From positions 20,321,501-20,385,500 of the forward strand of contig CM072864.1 of assembly GCA_036937835.1 (NCBI GenBank): 64,000 nt of DNA, given 5' to 3'. A program made the position numbers and the translations under genes. Of the stretch, positions 47,632-62,095 are shown piece by piece. The number at the start of each line of letters is the position of its first letter. Positions within the stretch are counted from its first letter, which is position 1. This DNA comes from Pampus argenteus. Its lineage: Eukaryota; Chordata; Actinopteri; Scombriformes; Stromateidae. The notes beneath the pieces were generated by a model. That model was given only the letters and a program-made list of their open reading frames with translations. It ran no database searches and was not told where the DNA came from.

Positions 47632-50600
47632 ATTCTAAATGACCTGCATGCTTGTTCCATATTTGATTTTTTAATTGGACAGATTTCTCAGTGAGCTCTC
47701 CAAATTAAAAAGGCAACCGTGACACGTGCGACACTTCCCTGTCCCGCCCTGCTCCCTCCTCCTCTCATCCTGCTCCGTCTCCTTTTCATTCCCTCTCGTT
47801 CAACTTGGTCACCGTCATTCTTCTCTTTTCATCCTCACTATCTGGTGTCTCTCTGATGGCTTCTTTACATAGCTGACCTCAATAGAAATGGCAGCACGAG
47901 GCAGGAATATCCTGCCAGAAACAATATACCTCGACTGATAAAAAAGCATCTGTTTTGTGCTGATAAAATGTTGGATTTGTTACAGATGCATCCGGGATGG
48001 TTTACCACCGAGAGTTTTCTTTTTATGTTATTTGGGACATCAGATAACTTGAGTTTTTGGTTACGGGTGACTAAACCATCAAATCTGGACTCATTTTTAT
48101 CAATCTGGCTTTTAATCTTAGTTTGTTTTCTGTGTTGTTTGATCTTTGTACTTTGTAAACCTTTCTTTCAGGAATCTGGATCAAATCCAGCAGGGCTCAT
48201 GGAGAAACAACAAAAAGAGAACTAAGGCTGCTTACTTATTAAGGTTCTGATGCACATGCAGTGATTAAGCCAAAGAGCTTTTGTTAATATATATAATAGA
48301 AACTCCCTTTTTACTTTTTTGCGAGCAAGTAGCCTCCAAATATCTTTTTTGGGCTTCATGCAAAATTTTGTTTTTATATGAATAAAAACATTTTAATAAG
48401 ATGAAAAAAATGAGTCATAGAGGGACAATTTAAGGCTTTAAACTGACTAGCCTGTCAGCGAAGCCCAGAACTGGAAACAGCATCAGTACCATAAATTTAC
48501 TGTTCCAAATACTTTAAAATTTAAAATTTGTTGTTCTTGTTGTCCATTTCCTGCTTTGTCCTTGTCACTCTGTTCTTTACCATTACAGCCATGCTCATAA
48601 CAGTGCAGAGTGCTGTCAGCGCGAGTAAAACTGAACTAAAACAACACAAGTGGTTATTTCAGCAACGCAATACGCATAAACACAACTACAGAACGATCAC
48701 TCACAACCCCAAGTATTCTCACTCACACTCCCCTCACAACATGTTGTTATTCTTGCATTTTTAAGCCGTCCATTCATCACTTAGGAGAACATAAGTACCT
48801 TTTTTTTTTCTCAAGGACGTTTCACTTTGGATTATTTCAGCAGTATTTTTATCTTCTGTTCCTTCTCTGTGTCGCCACAGTACACTCTGGGGTTAAAGCC
48901 GAAGGCTGTAAAACTGTGAGGATCCTGGTTATATTCATTAGCCCATTCATAAAATTCATGAGAATAAATGGAATAAAATGTAAACACATGTGAATAAGTA
49001 CTGTAGACATGCAGGTGCATGTGTGTTAATGTGAGTCTTTATGATTTTATAAGATTCAAGAATTGTTGTTTGATTACTCATTATAGATGTTTCTTTACTC
49101 ATCTCTATATTCCTTTCTCTTCCCTCCGCCCCAACCCTCTCTGTCTTTTCTCTATCCTCTCCCCTGCAGCATCTCCATACCTTACTAAGGGTCGTGGGTC
49201 CGGTCTGTTTCTGTCTTGAATACCAAACATATGTGACGGCATCACACTGCAGCTCATATGCTCTTTGTTTCACGTGTGTGAAGATGAGATCTGATAGATA
49301 CTGGAGACTAAGTGGCAGATGGTGACTTGGAAACACTGGGCTCTGAAATAGCTTGTCAGCAGCTGTTACCACTGGATCAATCATATAGTGTGCTCGTACA
49401 GTTGAACTTTAAACGAAACTCAGAGCGGTCATGAAATGTCACGCTGCGTTGATTTGAATGCCATAGAAATATAAAATAAATTCAAGTTTTCTTTGCATAT
49501 CTGCAGCCTTTGACTCACAAAAATACAGGTGAAACATTTACTTTTAAATGTTCATGAGGCTGAAGCAGGATCAGCCACTATCGTGTGTAGGGAACACATG
49601 TACAGTATATGTGTGAAGACATCATAACAGACCTAATGTATATTTTACTGCAAGCGTGCTACAATACAGACCTGATGTAGGCGAAAATATGTATAATTCA
49701 CTCTGAATTCATGAGTCTGTATTCTTGTCTGTACCATGAAAAGATAAATGCAGATGGACTGCTGGGATTAACCAAGATGAGGAACAACATCCTGAATCTT
49801 TCATACACCCCTCACTCAATGAAAATGTTTCAGGAATATAACATCAACCACTCCCTGTTGTTTTTGGACACCTTGTTCACCATTGAAAGCTGAACGTATT
49901 CATTTGTGACCACCAGGGGGTAGGAAGACTCCAAAACAAACACAATGGCACGAATGACGCAAATTTTCACCTTGCTTAGGGTCCATTGGAGGTAGTCATT
50001 TCATTAAAAAAAACTGCTTAATGGACCTTTAAAGATTCCTCTATTTCATAAGCAACGTGGTAAAGGACAGACTCTCCAGCTGCGTGACATTGACAGAAAG
50101 TTAGTCTACCTAACGAGCGATTCAGCCTACAAGCTGGAGATTTAAAAAAAAAAAAGAATCTGTTGGACTCACCTCCATGAACATAGTCATGTAATGTGCA
50201 GTCAGAGGGACCCACCAAATGGATCAGACTGGACTGGCTGAAGCCAACTGTGTGCTGCTCTGTAATGCACAAACAAAAAAAAAGTGAAAATACTATACTT
50301 ACTATACTATAGTCATTTTTGCATTGAAAACCTGTATAAACTACATGCTTCTGTATTCTGCCAAGCCAAATTCATTGTTATGTATATGCAAGTTAACATA
50401 CTGTACCTTTTGGCACATCCCCTGCGGTTGAGGGACAATGACAAAATTAGAGAAATAGTTTACAATTTTACCGTCATGATGGTTGAATATATTTACAGAG
50501 AACATCCTCAAACTACACTTATTCAATAAATTTGGAAGTTTTTTTTCTTGTGTATGTTTTTTTGCACAATCCACCTGTAAGTGCATTAATTACTGAAAGC

Positions 50601-52321
50601 AGCAGAGGGACTGTTCACTTAACTCTGTGGACAGTTCAGTCTAATTTTATCTGACTGCCCAAATCAAACTTCCAGTCATTCACCTTAAATGCAAATAAAT
50701 GAAAAATGTGTGATTAAAACATTTGCTTTTGACAAATATTTTTTGTTGTTGTAAATGGTGCAGGGAAGAAAAACATGTTCATGTTCATGTTCATGTTACT
50801 ACAATCAAGTGAACTTCACTGAACCTCACAATGAAGATCCAAGAACCTCACAATGAAAGGATGACTTACAATCTGTTTATTACATATTTGAGGTTGGGGC
50901 TTTGAGGTTAGTCTGTTACCTGGGCTGGGTGGAGCTGGCACCACCTCTTCAATCCTCGCCTTGGTCTCCAGTCTCTCCATCTTCTGAGCCTCGTAGCGCT
51001 TTTTTCCCTCTTCCTCTTGTTCTGCACTGGCATACTACAGACAGAACATATACAGAATGAGCATATACCCAGGTGTACACATCCACACACACGATTTACA
51101 CTGCAAGGATGTATGCGGTATAAAGGAATTGTTTTATCACACTGGCATTCAAGACATGTGAGACACCTGAAATGGGCTTTTCACACTGTTAAATGTCAAT
51201 ATCTTTATCTTGACTAGATGGCCTCCCTCATGAGTTCTCTCATCTCTGATATACATACTGTACGGAGGGAAGGAGACAGAGACAATCTAACAGGAACCTA
51301 GAAAAAGGTAATATGCCAAACTTTGGTTTATTAAGGTTAGAGCAACAAAGCTTCCATGTACCTTGAGGGGCGGCACCTCCGCGATCTTGTCGACATTCTG
51401 CAGAGAGCAGGGGACATACCACAACGCTGCCTTGTTGGCCAGCTTTTTGGCACCTGAAATAACAGAGAAAAGGTTGAATTTTTGGACCAAGGAAAATTGC
51501 CAGTGAGAAGTTTTTTTTTATATACATAAATAATATAAATACTTTGGCACATTTTGGGTGCAAAAAAGAGTTTCCTCTGAGTTTTGTGACCGTAAACCAA
51601 TAACCAAGATGTTTTGACATGTCTTTTAAATAAAACAACAATGGAGCAAACCATTTTGAAACAGTTGTCAAAAATAACAGCCACTTTTATTAACGCACAA
51701 ATAAAAGCCAGTCCAGTTTTTAACAAAGGAAGATGAGTCCTTCTTCTGCAAACAAAGGAACAAATGAGGACTTTGTTCAAAGACAAATCATACATGTCGT
51801 ATTCAGAACACAAGCTCGCTCATATTTACAATTAGTGCTCCGTTAGGTTTAGTATAATCCCTAAATCCTGAACTTTCTGTATTTCATGTTGTGATTATAA
51901 AATGCTTGAAATACAAGCATAGCAGCACACTTGTTACATTCTGTATATAAATATTTATTTTGTCATTCTTGTGGCAGTTGACAGTTATTGTTTGTCTTTC
52001 GTGTAAATACCTTGTTGGAAAAAATATTGGAAAGGTTACTTAAAAATGTCTTGCAAATCCATATATAAAAAGTGTTTACATCCTTTATCCTGTGATTAAA
52101 CACGGGGCCGAATATTTCCATGTAGCTCCATATAGTTCAGTGCATGAAACGTTTATGCGGTTGGCGGCTGCAGCATTAGCTCTGCCTTTCTGCAGGAAGT
52201 TAAGAACCAGAAGATCAGAAGACAAAAAAATTGTGGAAATCACTTCTCATGGCAATCAGGCGGAGAGGTTGTCATAGTGATATCTGTTCTACTCTGCCTA
52301 CACTTTTTCACTTAATTCTCG

Positions 52322-52382
<61 letters not shown>

Positions 52383-55300
52383 TATTTTGAGGTTGTGTTG
52401 TTATAGCACACAAGTGAGGCACACAGACAAGAGACAGCACGGGGCCAGCAGGTTGGAATTAAATCACCCTCTTGAAGTGTTAAAGGCTATTACTTATGGT
52501 TACACCATCTGATGAACTGGGATGACGTGGCTCTTTCAGACACATAAGGCTTTTATTTAGATTAATTAGACTAATGACAAAAATATTTCCTCTTAATAGT
52601 TTCTTTGGCCATATTTCTACTATTCTCACTTGTCGTCAAATGCACAGACACGTAAAGCTGCATTAATGTGCATTGCATCCATTTGGCTATGAAAATAGGA
52701 TATCTCGTGAATAAAAGTCTTAATGAAATGGAGAACTGATATTATTGTGTGCACTGTAACCAAAGTGATCGACAACAAACCAGCTGCAGACTTTGTGCGT
52801 GAGGCAGGAAGAAGTCTGAAGTTAACGAAACGAGTGGGAGCTGAAGCTTATGGCAGGCTACTCTTGGGGAATAACATTTGCATTTTACACCCGAGTTAAA
52901 ACCGTGCAGAGAGCCGGGCCGCGTTGCCATGCCGACTGGGCTCCTCTCATCCTCCTCTCATTGGCTCCCGCCCTTGCCAGCAACCAGGAAGTTGCCCACA
53001 GGAGGAAGGGAGGCATATTTACATATCCTTGACTCTACCAAGACTGAGAGACTCCAGTCTATTATTAGCTGCTGCTGGACCTTTTACGTGAACTGTGTTT
53101 AGGATGGAGGGAGGAAGGAGAGGAGTGAGAGAGGGACAGAGGCTGAATTACTGGAATGAACCGGCTGCAAAGAAACATTCCCTATCCGACTGATGACCTT
53201 TTTCACCAGAACGTAACCAGGGAACTGGCTTTGAATTTTAAATCCCTCTGCATCAAATAAAGTCAATGTCAATGTTTGACCATGTCCCCTCTTGGACTGC
53301 ACCCTTATTACCTTCACAGTAGCTAGTTCCACTAAAACAGCAGTATCATGCACATTTTTACAAGACAACATCTTGAGGTAAAACAGTCACAACATGCACG
53401 TTAAAACTTTATGTAGACTATATACCTCAATCTGAATAACATTGTTTAACAGTAAAACATGATATTTACTGAAAAATCTGTTTGTTTTATGCATTGCTTC
53501 CTTTTATTGTGGCTACAGATAACTCAAATGAGGTGTAAACTATCACGAAAGGACAGCTGGCTTACTTAGTTAGCATTAATGAATTAGTGAATAGGAAGAT
53601 TTTGGCTTCCTCCACCCTGAACACAAGCCTCAAAAATATGCTCACTCAAATTTCCACACTTTATGACACAGTGCTGTTAAAAAACTGGCTGAGAGCAGAG
53701 TGTTTGTGCGTGGTTCTTCAAGTTTGTCCGGTGGCAGCTTCAGAACGAGGAGCTGTAAAAGGCTACTCTGACATCTATGATGACAGCTGAGACAAATGGC
53801 ACCTGGCAGTGGCGGATGTTTAAAAATAATGGTACGGTATATAGGCGGCACAAGACTGTGTGATGCATGCGCAGCAGTGCATCGAGTGCATGGAAATGCA
53901 AAAACAAAACCGGGAGTGAGTGGAAGGCTGATAAATAGCAGATGATCCAGCTAGCACCACTTGACGGATTTTACAGGAGCATAATGTTATCTAACAGAAA
54001 GCACTTTAGCATAAGCATTAATAAAACATACTGATGTAAGCATAGCAACAACAAAAAACCAACGCCACATAGTGAGGCAGTCTGCTGCAGGACAAGCAAC
54101 AACAACAACAATAAAATAACCTAATTCATCACACTGCCCTTTGCATCTACCACAAAAAACCCAACTAATAACAGGACATAAAGCCAGAAAACCTACAAAA
54201 CACGAAGCACCAGCAGCTGTCAGACTTACACACACAGGTGGACAGCAACGTTTTTAACTGCATGATAAGCAGCATTACATTACACTGTCACATTTAATTA
54301 TAAATTAAAGCATTCTGGGGGCTGATTTGACTGTTCACAGGCGCTTAAGTGGAGGAAACTGAAGAATTCCAGAACTGCTTATGCCTCATCCAATCCCCTT
54401 CGATCTAAGTTTACTCCATCACTCCTTGCTTCATACCATTCTTGAAATTCACTAAATGCTTTTTTTTTCTTCTGTTTGCACGTAATTTGAATGGTCATGA
54501 ATCCAGTTCTGCACATATCTTAGCCATTCTGTCCACTTTACTTGATTTATCACCGTCTTTTACTCATTCACCTCTCTGTTCTCTGCCTTGTCTCTTACAC
54601 ATTACCCTTCAATCTCATGCGAACAGAAAAAAACATTTTCTTTTCTCCTTCCTGAACAACGTGTTCCAGGCTCAGAGACAGTCGTTCTTAGTGCTTGATC
54701 CCCTTGATCAAAACCACAGATTTTCCATTGTGCCGAGCCAAGGCTCCATTACTTTTAACTACACTACAGTCCGCCCATGGGATGTTGTAGCGGAATAGGA
54801 ATAGTAGAAATCGTGCCAAAAGTAGTTTTGGGACAGATCATTGTGACTGAAAACCAATACCCCACACTGAATGGAATCATTACCCTAACGCTTACATATT
54901 TCAACTGTGCAAGATCGGAACTGAGACTTAAAATTTGTCATGCCGTCAAAATGTGTGACGAAAAGCTGCCCCACAGTTGATGGATTGCTGAGTGATTCTA
55001 CATAAACACAGTTTTCTGTTGTACTCAAACAACCTCTTTCAATAAGTAGTATCTGTCCTGTTACAGACCTCAGTTATGCCCTCAGGAGATTCTTCTGTTC
55101 TCCAAAAGTCAAGCTAGATTCAGACTAAAAAAGTATTTTTAGTAGTTTTACATATTTTAATTAGAGTTTAAATTTAGATTTGTTAGATTTCACATCATAA
55201 AAATTCACTTCTTATTTCTCCGGCTGTGTGTGTTAATGGCTAGACAATTTAATAAAGAGTAGCATGAAAAATTGAAATTCAGTGAAATGAGCTGAAGATC

Positions 55301-55469
55301 TTAAAATAGGCCTGAAACAAGACTTTTTAATAAAATTGTATCTCTGCATTTTCACGAAGCACTCTTTGAGTGTGTGCAGTTGTGTGACCCACCAGGATCA
55401 TGGCAAGAACTGTCATGCTTATTTTAAGCCTCACCCACAATGCATTGCTCTCAGCTGTGTCTATGCATG

Positions 55470-55514
<45 letters not shown>

Positions 55515-56060
55515 GAGGGGGCACGATCTGTGTATGCTGTGTTTATGCTAATGTGTGCCTGAGCATGCATGCAATACAAGCATTATTACCTCGGTGTTCT
55601 GAGTGTGGCTGTGCACAAACATATGTGTATTTATACATAAATGTTCACTGTTTTTTTGTGGCAATTTTACATCTATAAATCTGACCCTGTGTGTGCAAAG
55701 GCCTGATTGTGTGTGTGTGTGTGTGTGTGTGCGGGTGCGTGTGCGTGCACGCGCGTCTAACATGGATTTACTATGTGTATCATGTTAGATCTGTGTGTAA
55801 CTGCAAATGTGTGTGTATTTACATGTGGTATGTGCACTTGATGAATGCTTCTACATACATGGTGTGTGTGTGTCTGTGTGTGTGTGTGTCAGTGTGTATG
55901 TGTGTGTGTTTTAGTGCGCATGTGCAGTCCGCCCAGCGGGGACAATCATCACGGCTTGTGCCCACAGTAGGCAGTCTTTCCCTGAGGGGCCGTGACTGAG
56001 GCCTGCCTGACGAGATGCTGCCTGACTGACTGTGGAACCTGGATGCTTGCCTCCTCCCCC

Positions 56061-56093
<33 letters not shown>

Positions 56094-59000
56094 AAAATAA
56101 ACATGAATGCATGAATAAAAGGATGCATACACACATGCATACAAAAAACTGCCAAAACAAAAATAGCTGCACAAACGCAGACAAAGATTCATAAAAATAT
56201 AAACACGAACCACATATGCAAGTCAACAGCCAAACACTAAAATTCATTCTTCTGTGATCCATCTATCAATCTTTTGCCTGGTGAAAGATCTAGAGAGGAA
56301 TATAAAAACTCTGCGTAGGTGTTTGACTTTTTCTGTGCAGAAAGTGTCAGCATGTGCATATCAGGCTCTGTATGCACACAGGTCGTTCCTACACATCGCT
56401 TGTGTTTGTGTCAGGTAGGTGCATGCGTCGTGTCTGAGCATGTGTGTAGGTACATCCACTTGGTGTCTGTGTGTGACTGGGCCACAGTGTGTGAGGCCTG
56501 ATGCTAAGCCAACATGACAGAAGCAAATAATGTCTGCTCCCGTTATCTTCTCTTCCCTCTCGGCCCCGCAGGAACCTTTTAAAGGGCCAAACACTGATGA
56601 AAGCACACACATGCATGTATACAGTACATATGCATACACGCATACACACACACATGTTCGTATACATACCGTTTTGTATGTACACAAACACATCCACAAA
56701 ATCATGAATCTAAATGCACGACGCAAAGAGAAACACACACACGCATCTAATTTCACCTTTTTCTCCCTTAGCGACAGATAAATGACCTCCTGTACAAATC
56801 CATAAACTTACATGTTAAACATCTACAAAGGCTCAACTTTCTAATCTGTGAATAAGAATGGACAACTGTACTGAGATATGGACAAAAACATATCAGTAAA
56901 AGCACACAGAAACGCATACGTTTATATGGATAACAGCTGTGTCAACTCAAATATATACATACTGTATAGGCATACACACGCGTGACCTACATCTTACAGC
57001 TATGACCTAATAGATCACCAAGCTGCAGCCTGCTCTTTGGCTCTCCTTTCATTAGAGAAAAATAGCCTTTACATACTCATATTCTGATTTATTATCCTAG
57101 CTTGAGATAGATGGTTAATATGTGTTAGTTTTTTTGTTTGACTGAAACATGATGCTGTAAATTATAAACTGGGATGATTGTTGAGTTCATATATAATTTG
57201 TGCTATATATAAGTGAGTAAATCCCATCATAGATATTGTGTTTGTCTTTGGCCCACGCAGCCTCCAGAGAGCTCAACAGCAAAGTTTGGTGTCCCAGAGC
57301 AGCTCATTTTCACTACACCCACACTGCCCTGACACTGAACCCACACTTAACACATCAACACTCTTCTTTTATTTGTTTATATATCATAACATACACAGTT
57401 GTGCACTTCTAACCTATGAACACAACTGCAAACGGTGAAAGACCTGTGATGTTACTTTACGTTTCCTATACTAAACTGTTTTATTTTATTTCATTACAGA
57501 ATAGTCTACAACCCTTTGTTGGGCTTTTAATTTAGTTTTTTGTTTTAAATAAAATGTTGCTTATATGCTTCTGTAGGTACAAATAAACACAGGATTCCAT
57601 TTCATTAAAAAGGCGTCTTATATTAACAATGTTTTCACTGCGCTGAATTATGACGCCTGCACTGTGCATCAATCACACGGTGCATTGAGTTTGTTCTTTT
57701 CCTGATCTGCCCTCTTCTGGGTCCTTCCTGACAGTCCATACTGTAGCAGGCTGTCTGTGCTTATGCCTGCATGTATGTATGCTGATCTCCACCTGTCATT
57801 TCATATCGCTGCCTCCGCCTCCGTCAACCTGCTTTCAGCCCAGCAACCAGCCAACCAACCAGTACTAGCCTGTTGCTAGGGCAACGGCTGTCTAGGGGAT
57901 ACTTCTTTTGTTTCTCACACCTCTTTTCCTTCATCATTCTTTCTTTCTATCTCTTTGCTACTCTCACTCTTTCCTTCTCTGCTATCTTTTTGCTCATCGA
58001 TATACCTATCTGCCTCTCTCTTCCCATCTTTCTGTCTCAGCCCTTTATCTTCCTCTCTCTGTCTCTTAATGCCTAATGCTCCGGTACCATGTAACTACAA
58101 ATTCATCTAAACATAAATAAATAAACACACAACATACAGTCCAGGGGAATCAAGAGACTGCAGTTATGCTGCTAAAACCAGTATTACTGTGACATGTTGT
58201 CTGTGTGTCCATACAGGTATTAATAGCTGTAGACATCATCTCTCTCTCTTTGATATGAATTCAAGCAGTTACAGTGCGGTCAACACATGACATTTAGTTG
58301 TTACAGACAGTTTGTACGTTGCTGTTGCCACTGGCATTTAAAGGTTCAGAGATAGCGCTAGGTCAGCCCAATGTGATCCTCCCTCTGTCTTTACTCTAGG
58401 GACTCTGAGCTGTGTGTGTATAAACCTGCATACATACATACATCCACCTTTTATGTATACATCTGAGAAATGTGCACAAATCTGACTAATAAACAAGAAT
58501 CACAGATTGTATCTAAAATTTGGAACCCAACATGGCTCTTAGTTTCCATTCCCCTGTCACAGCATGTAATGCAGCACCTCATGAAAGCACTAAAGCAGTG
58601 TTTCATCTTTCATGTTTCTAAAGGCTGTGTTATTTATTGTATGCTGCCCCCTACTGATCAAAGAGCAGAACAACACAGTGAACTCATTCTTGTTATTTCT
58701 GACCTAACCCCGATAAAGAGATATCTGTATATAATTGTAGAATCTATAGGCAAGGGACAATTATTTTGTAACATGTTTGGGTTTTGGACTGCTGATTGGA
58801 CAAAACATGACAGCTGAAGCACATATTGTAGGTGGCAAGTATTTCTACATGCGGGTGTGTTTGAATAACTTCGTGTTTGTGAATATCTCTGCTCCTGAAC
58901 GTCTGTCATTTATTTTTATCTCCTCCGCAGTGATGTGGATGAGAATGAGGCTAAAGGTTTCTTCCACCTTTTTCCCTGTTAAAAGGTTTTTTGGTGGGCA

Positions 59001-62000
59001 AGTTTTTCCTCACTCGAATCGAGGGTCTAAGGACAGAGGGTGTCACTCCCTGTACAGATTGTAAAGCCCTCTGAGACAAATGTATTTTGTGATTTTGGGC
59101 TATATAAATAAAATTTGAAATTTGAATTTGAAAGGTGAACACACAAGTTGTAGGTGACACATATTTCTATATATGGGTGTGTTTGAATAACTTCCTGTTT
59201 GTGAATATCTCTGTTCCCGAACGTCTCAATCCTTTTTATCCTATGCAGTCATACGGGTAAGAATGAGGCTAAAGGTGAACAATGTTGAACAGGTGAGTCA
59301 CTCACAAAAATCATTTTTCATATTATATACCATTTACATGCATCATATTTTCACGAGACGTGTGCAGCATTATATATATTTTACTTTCATAAAGACAGCT
59401 AGAATCATTAATAAGTTTCTTCAAGGCTCTATTGATTACTCATTTAAACATAATATCTAATACGTAGGAATACCATGTGGAGTGTTGTCGAAATGCTGAT
59501 GTCAAAATGAGTTACCTGTGAGGATGTTCTCAGCCATGACTTTGACCTGCACCTCCAGTGAGTGCTTTGAGGTGTAAGTGATGTCAGCGGTGACGTGGGC
59601 GACCTCACCGATGAACACGGGGTACAGGAACTCTGTCTTCTCCACCCGAACCAGAACTGCCAAACAGCGGTCCTGCAGAGGAGAAACGGTCAATCTAAAA
59701 CAAACATCATACATACAATAACATTGAAGAAAAATGTACAGTAAAACAAACAACTTCCATTAAGCTCTACTGAAGAATTTTATATTTTTTTATTAAATCA
59801 ACTGGAAAATTTGGTTTGAAAGCCATAAATCTCAGAACCCGGTGAAGTCATAAGTATTGATTAATCCTGTAAATTCATCACTAGTGTACTGTTGTGATTT
59901 TGTACTTTTCATTTACTGCCCCTTGAGAATACACACCCTGTTTACTCTGAGATTAATGGTTTGTGCAACTGTACAGGTTGAAAAAGTAACAAGCTAAGAC
60001 AGAAGGGAGAGAGGAAGAAGGAAGGAGAATAAAAAAAATCCCTAATTAAAAGTAAGTGTAAGGTGAGGAGACAGGCGACTCACACCATGGAGACTCTAAT
60101 CAAGTTTAAAGGTACCACGATGTCTGTAAAAGATAAATCTGTTGTAGACTGTAGATCACTGCTTCAAATCAGTGCAATAAGGTGGGCAGGGACAGAGAAC
60201 AACTGACAGAACGGTCAAAACATGTGAGGAAACACAACACAGATGATTATGATGAGCTATTCCATCTGTAATGCTACATCTCCCTGGTTCATGCAGGGAC
60301 TTTTATTTGAGGTATACCAGTTACCTGTTTTATTCCATAGTATGCTATATACGGTGCTACTGTGATGGTAGCACTGACTGGAAACATCTATCTACATAAA
60401 CCATCTACATAATCTACATAAACCATGACATTACCATTAAAAATAAACAATATGGAATTTGACATGAAACGCTACAGAATATTTTTGCATTAATAAACAG
60501 TGGACACTGTAATATATAATATGAAGAAATTATCTTCAATGATCATAATTATTTCTGAACTGAATTTGACTTTAATGATTTAGATGTAAAGGCCCGTTTT
60601 GTGTGCATTAATGTCTTATTGTCTTATCTGAGTGGTGGCAGACAGTGAAATGTGCGGCATTAGATCAGATTATGATCAGAATATTGTATCAGGTGAGATG
60701 ATCATCAAATGAAAAGCTGGCTAAAGTTCACCAGGTTAAAGGTAAAACCATAGACTGTATATAAATATGGACAACGCGTCTCCTCTTTTTATGCAAAAGT
60801 GAAGCCAAAATATCTCTCTTGCCACGAGCTGCCGATCTTGCTTTGGCTTCATGAGCCACTGAGCAACTTTCATAGTGAAAGTATTTGCTTACAGTACAAT
60901 AAAACAGTGGTATCTGAATGTATTCATCATACTCTCTCACCCCATTTTGTGTGTTGCAGTGTCGTGTGCTGACGATGCATCCAGCTTCCTCGATCATCTT
61001 GAGGATGATGCCGCCGTGAATGTTGCCCACAATGTTGGCATCATCTGGGCGCATGATCCTGCAGTAAAGAGATGGCGTACAGAATTAGCATCCCGTGTTA
61101 TAACCACATCTTGCATTACGTAGATTTAATTTGGCCCACAATTTCTTTTTAACTTTTTAAAAGAAAGAAACTGTTAAAAAAAAAAGTTGAGTAATGATTT
61201 CAAGAGACAAGAGAGAGATTTGATTCATTTATTCAGTTGAAATAGGCTTTACTGAATGAAACGTATCAATAACTATCAGGGAACGTATCTGCTGTGATGT
61301 GGTTCTATTCACTCATACATTGTAAGGACTGTTGTTGCAGTATCTTCTACAGAGTTGACAGTACTGTGTCTAAACACAGTAGGCAGTAGGTCTATGCTAT
61401 GCATGCATCAGCTGTTTGCAATTCCTCACTGTGTGGGTAAACTAGTCTTACCAGTTACATCCCGATCTGTTTACATACTCAGATGGCACAAACAACAAAC
61501 TTGTTGTGCACTGAGATTTGACAAATTGCATGATACAGATCGTAAAGCTTTACGGATGTGTGCGTACAGTAAAAAGCAACAAAATCCACATCTTGACACC
61601 GTTAGCAATTCCTTATTTTCACAGGCAGGTGACTGCTAACGTCCCATAAACTGAGGTGTAATGTTTCGTTTATGGTTACAATAATACATTTACTATCTAA
61701 AAGATTACAACTGATGCAATTTTGAATTGATTGATCTTCATTCTTTATGAATGAACAGTCTGAGTCACAGATGCATTTAGATGCGTGAGGAAATTTACAG
61801 TTGCAACATCGAATAACTGTCAGCTTTAGAAACAGAGTAGGAGCAGCGAAAGAGGAAGACATTGAAAAATGAGAAACTCCTATAAACTGCACTAAAGTCC
61901 AACAAAAGCAGTATAATAAATACTACTTTTGTGAAACGTGTAGTCAGACAGGTGATTTACCGTTAACTTCATTTACATTTGAAGCAAAATTTGTGTGTGT

Positions 62001-62057
62001 GAGAGATAAAGAGAGAGTGAACCAGACCGAGCATGCTGTATATTCAGCATCACCAAC

Positions 62058-62095
<38 letters not shown>

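Larger units (their letters stand above)
38551..50172. other. ACOT7 intron 6
   Basis: 11.6 kb, the largest intron. Contains TG/CA tracts at 39816-39839, 46082-46115, 46221-46251, 47104-47124 and 47581-47628, a MITE-like element at 40963-41142, a degenerate internally repetitive segment at 42960-43200 and a repeat-like end (GCTTAATGGACCTTTAAAG) near 50010-50034. The rest is A/T-rich with no coding exon seen. Confidence 0.75.
51454..59515. other. ACOT7 intron 3
   Basis: 8.1 kb. Contains (GA)n at 52325-52378, a cluster of regulatory-type motifs at 52876-52973, a TG/CA-dense zone at 55471-56740, a consensus X-box at 57872-57885 and a 130-bp tandem duplication interrupted by a LINE tail (58821-59276). 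No coding exon seen. Confidence 0.8.

Noticed and set aside
47968..48225. 85-codon frame with a membrane-like segment
   Set aside because: Phe/Leu-rich translation of T-rich DNA; no supporting context.
53099..53371. Minus-strand 90-codon frame (GHGQTLTLTLFDAEGFKI)
   Set aside because: Looks moderately protein-like but no family or splice context recognised; it would also need to be an unknown ACOT7 exon between exons 3 and 4, which join in phase without it.
55327..56756. Many overlapping frames rich in Cys-Val or Thr-His
   Set aside because: Artefacts of TG/CA repeats.
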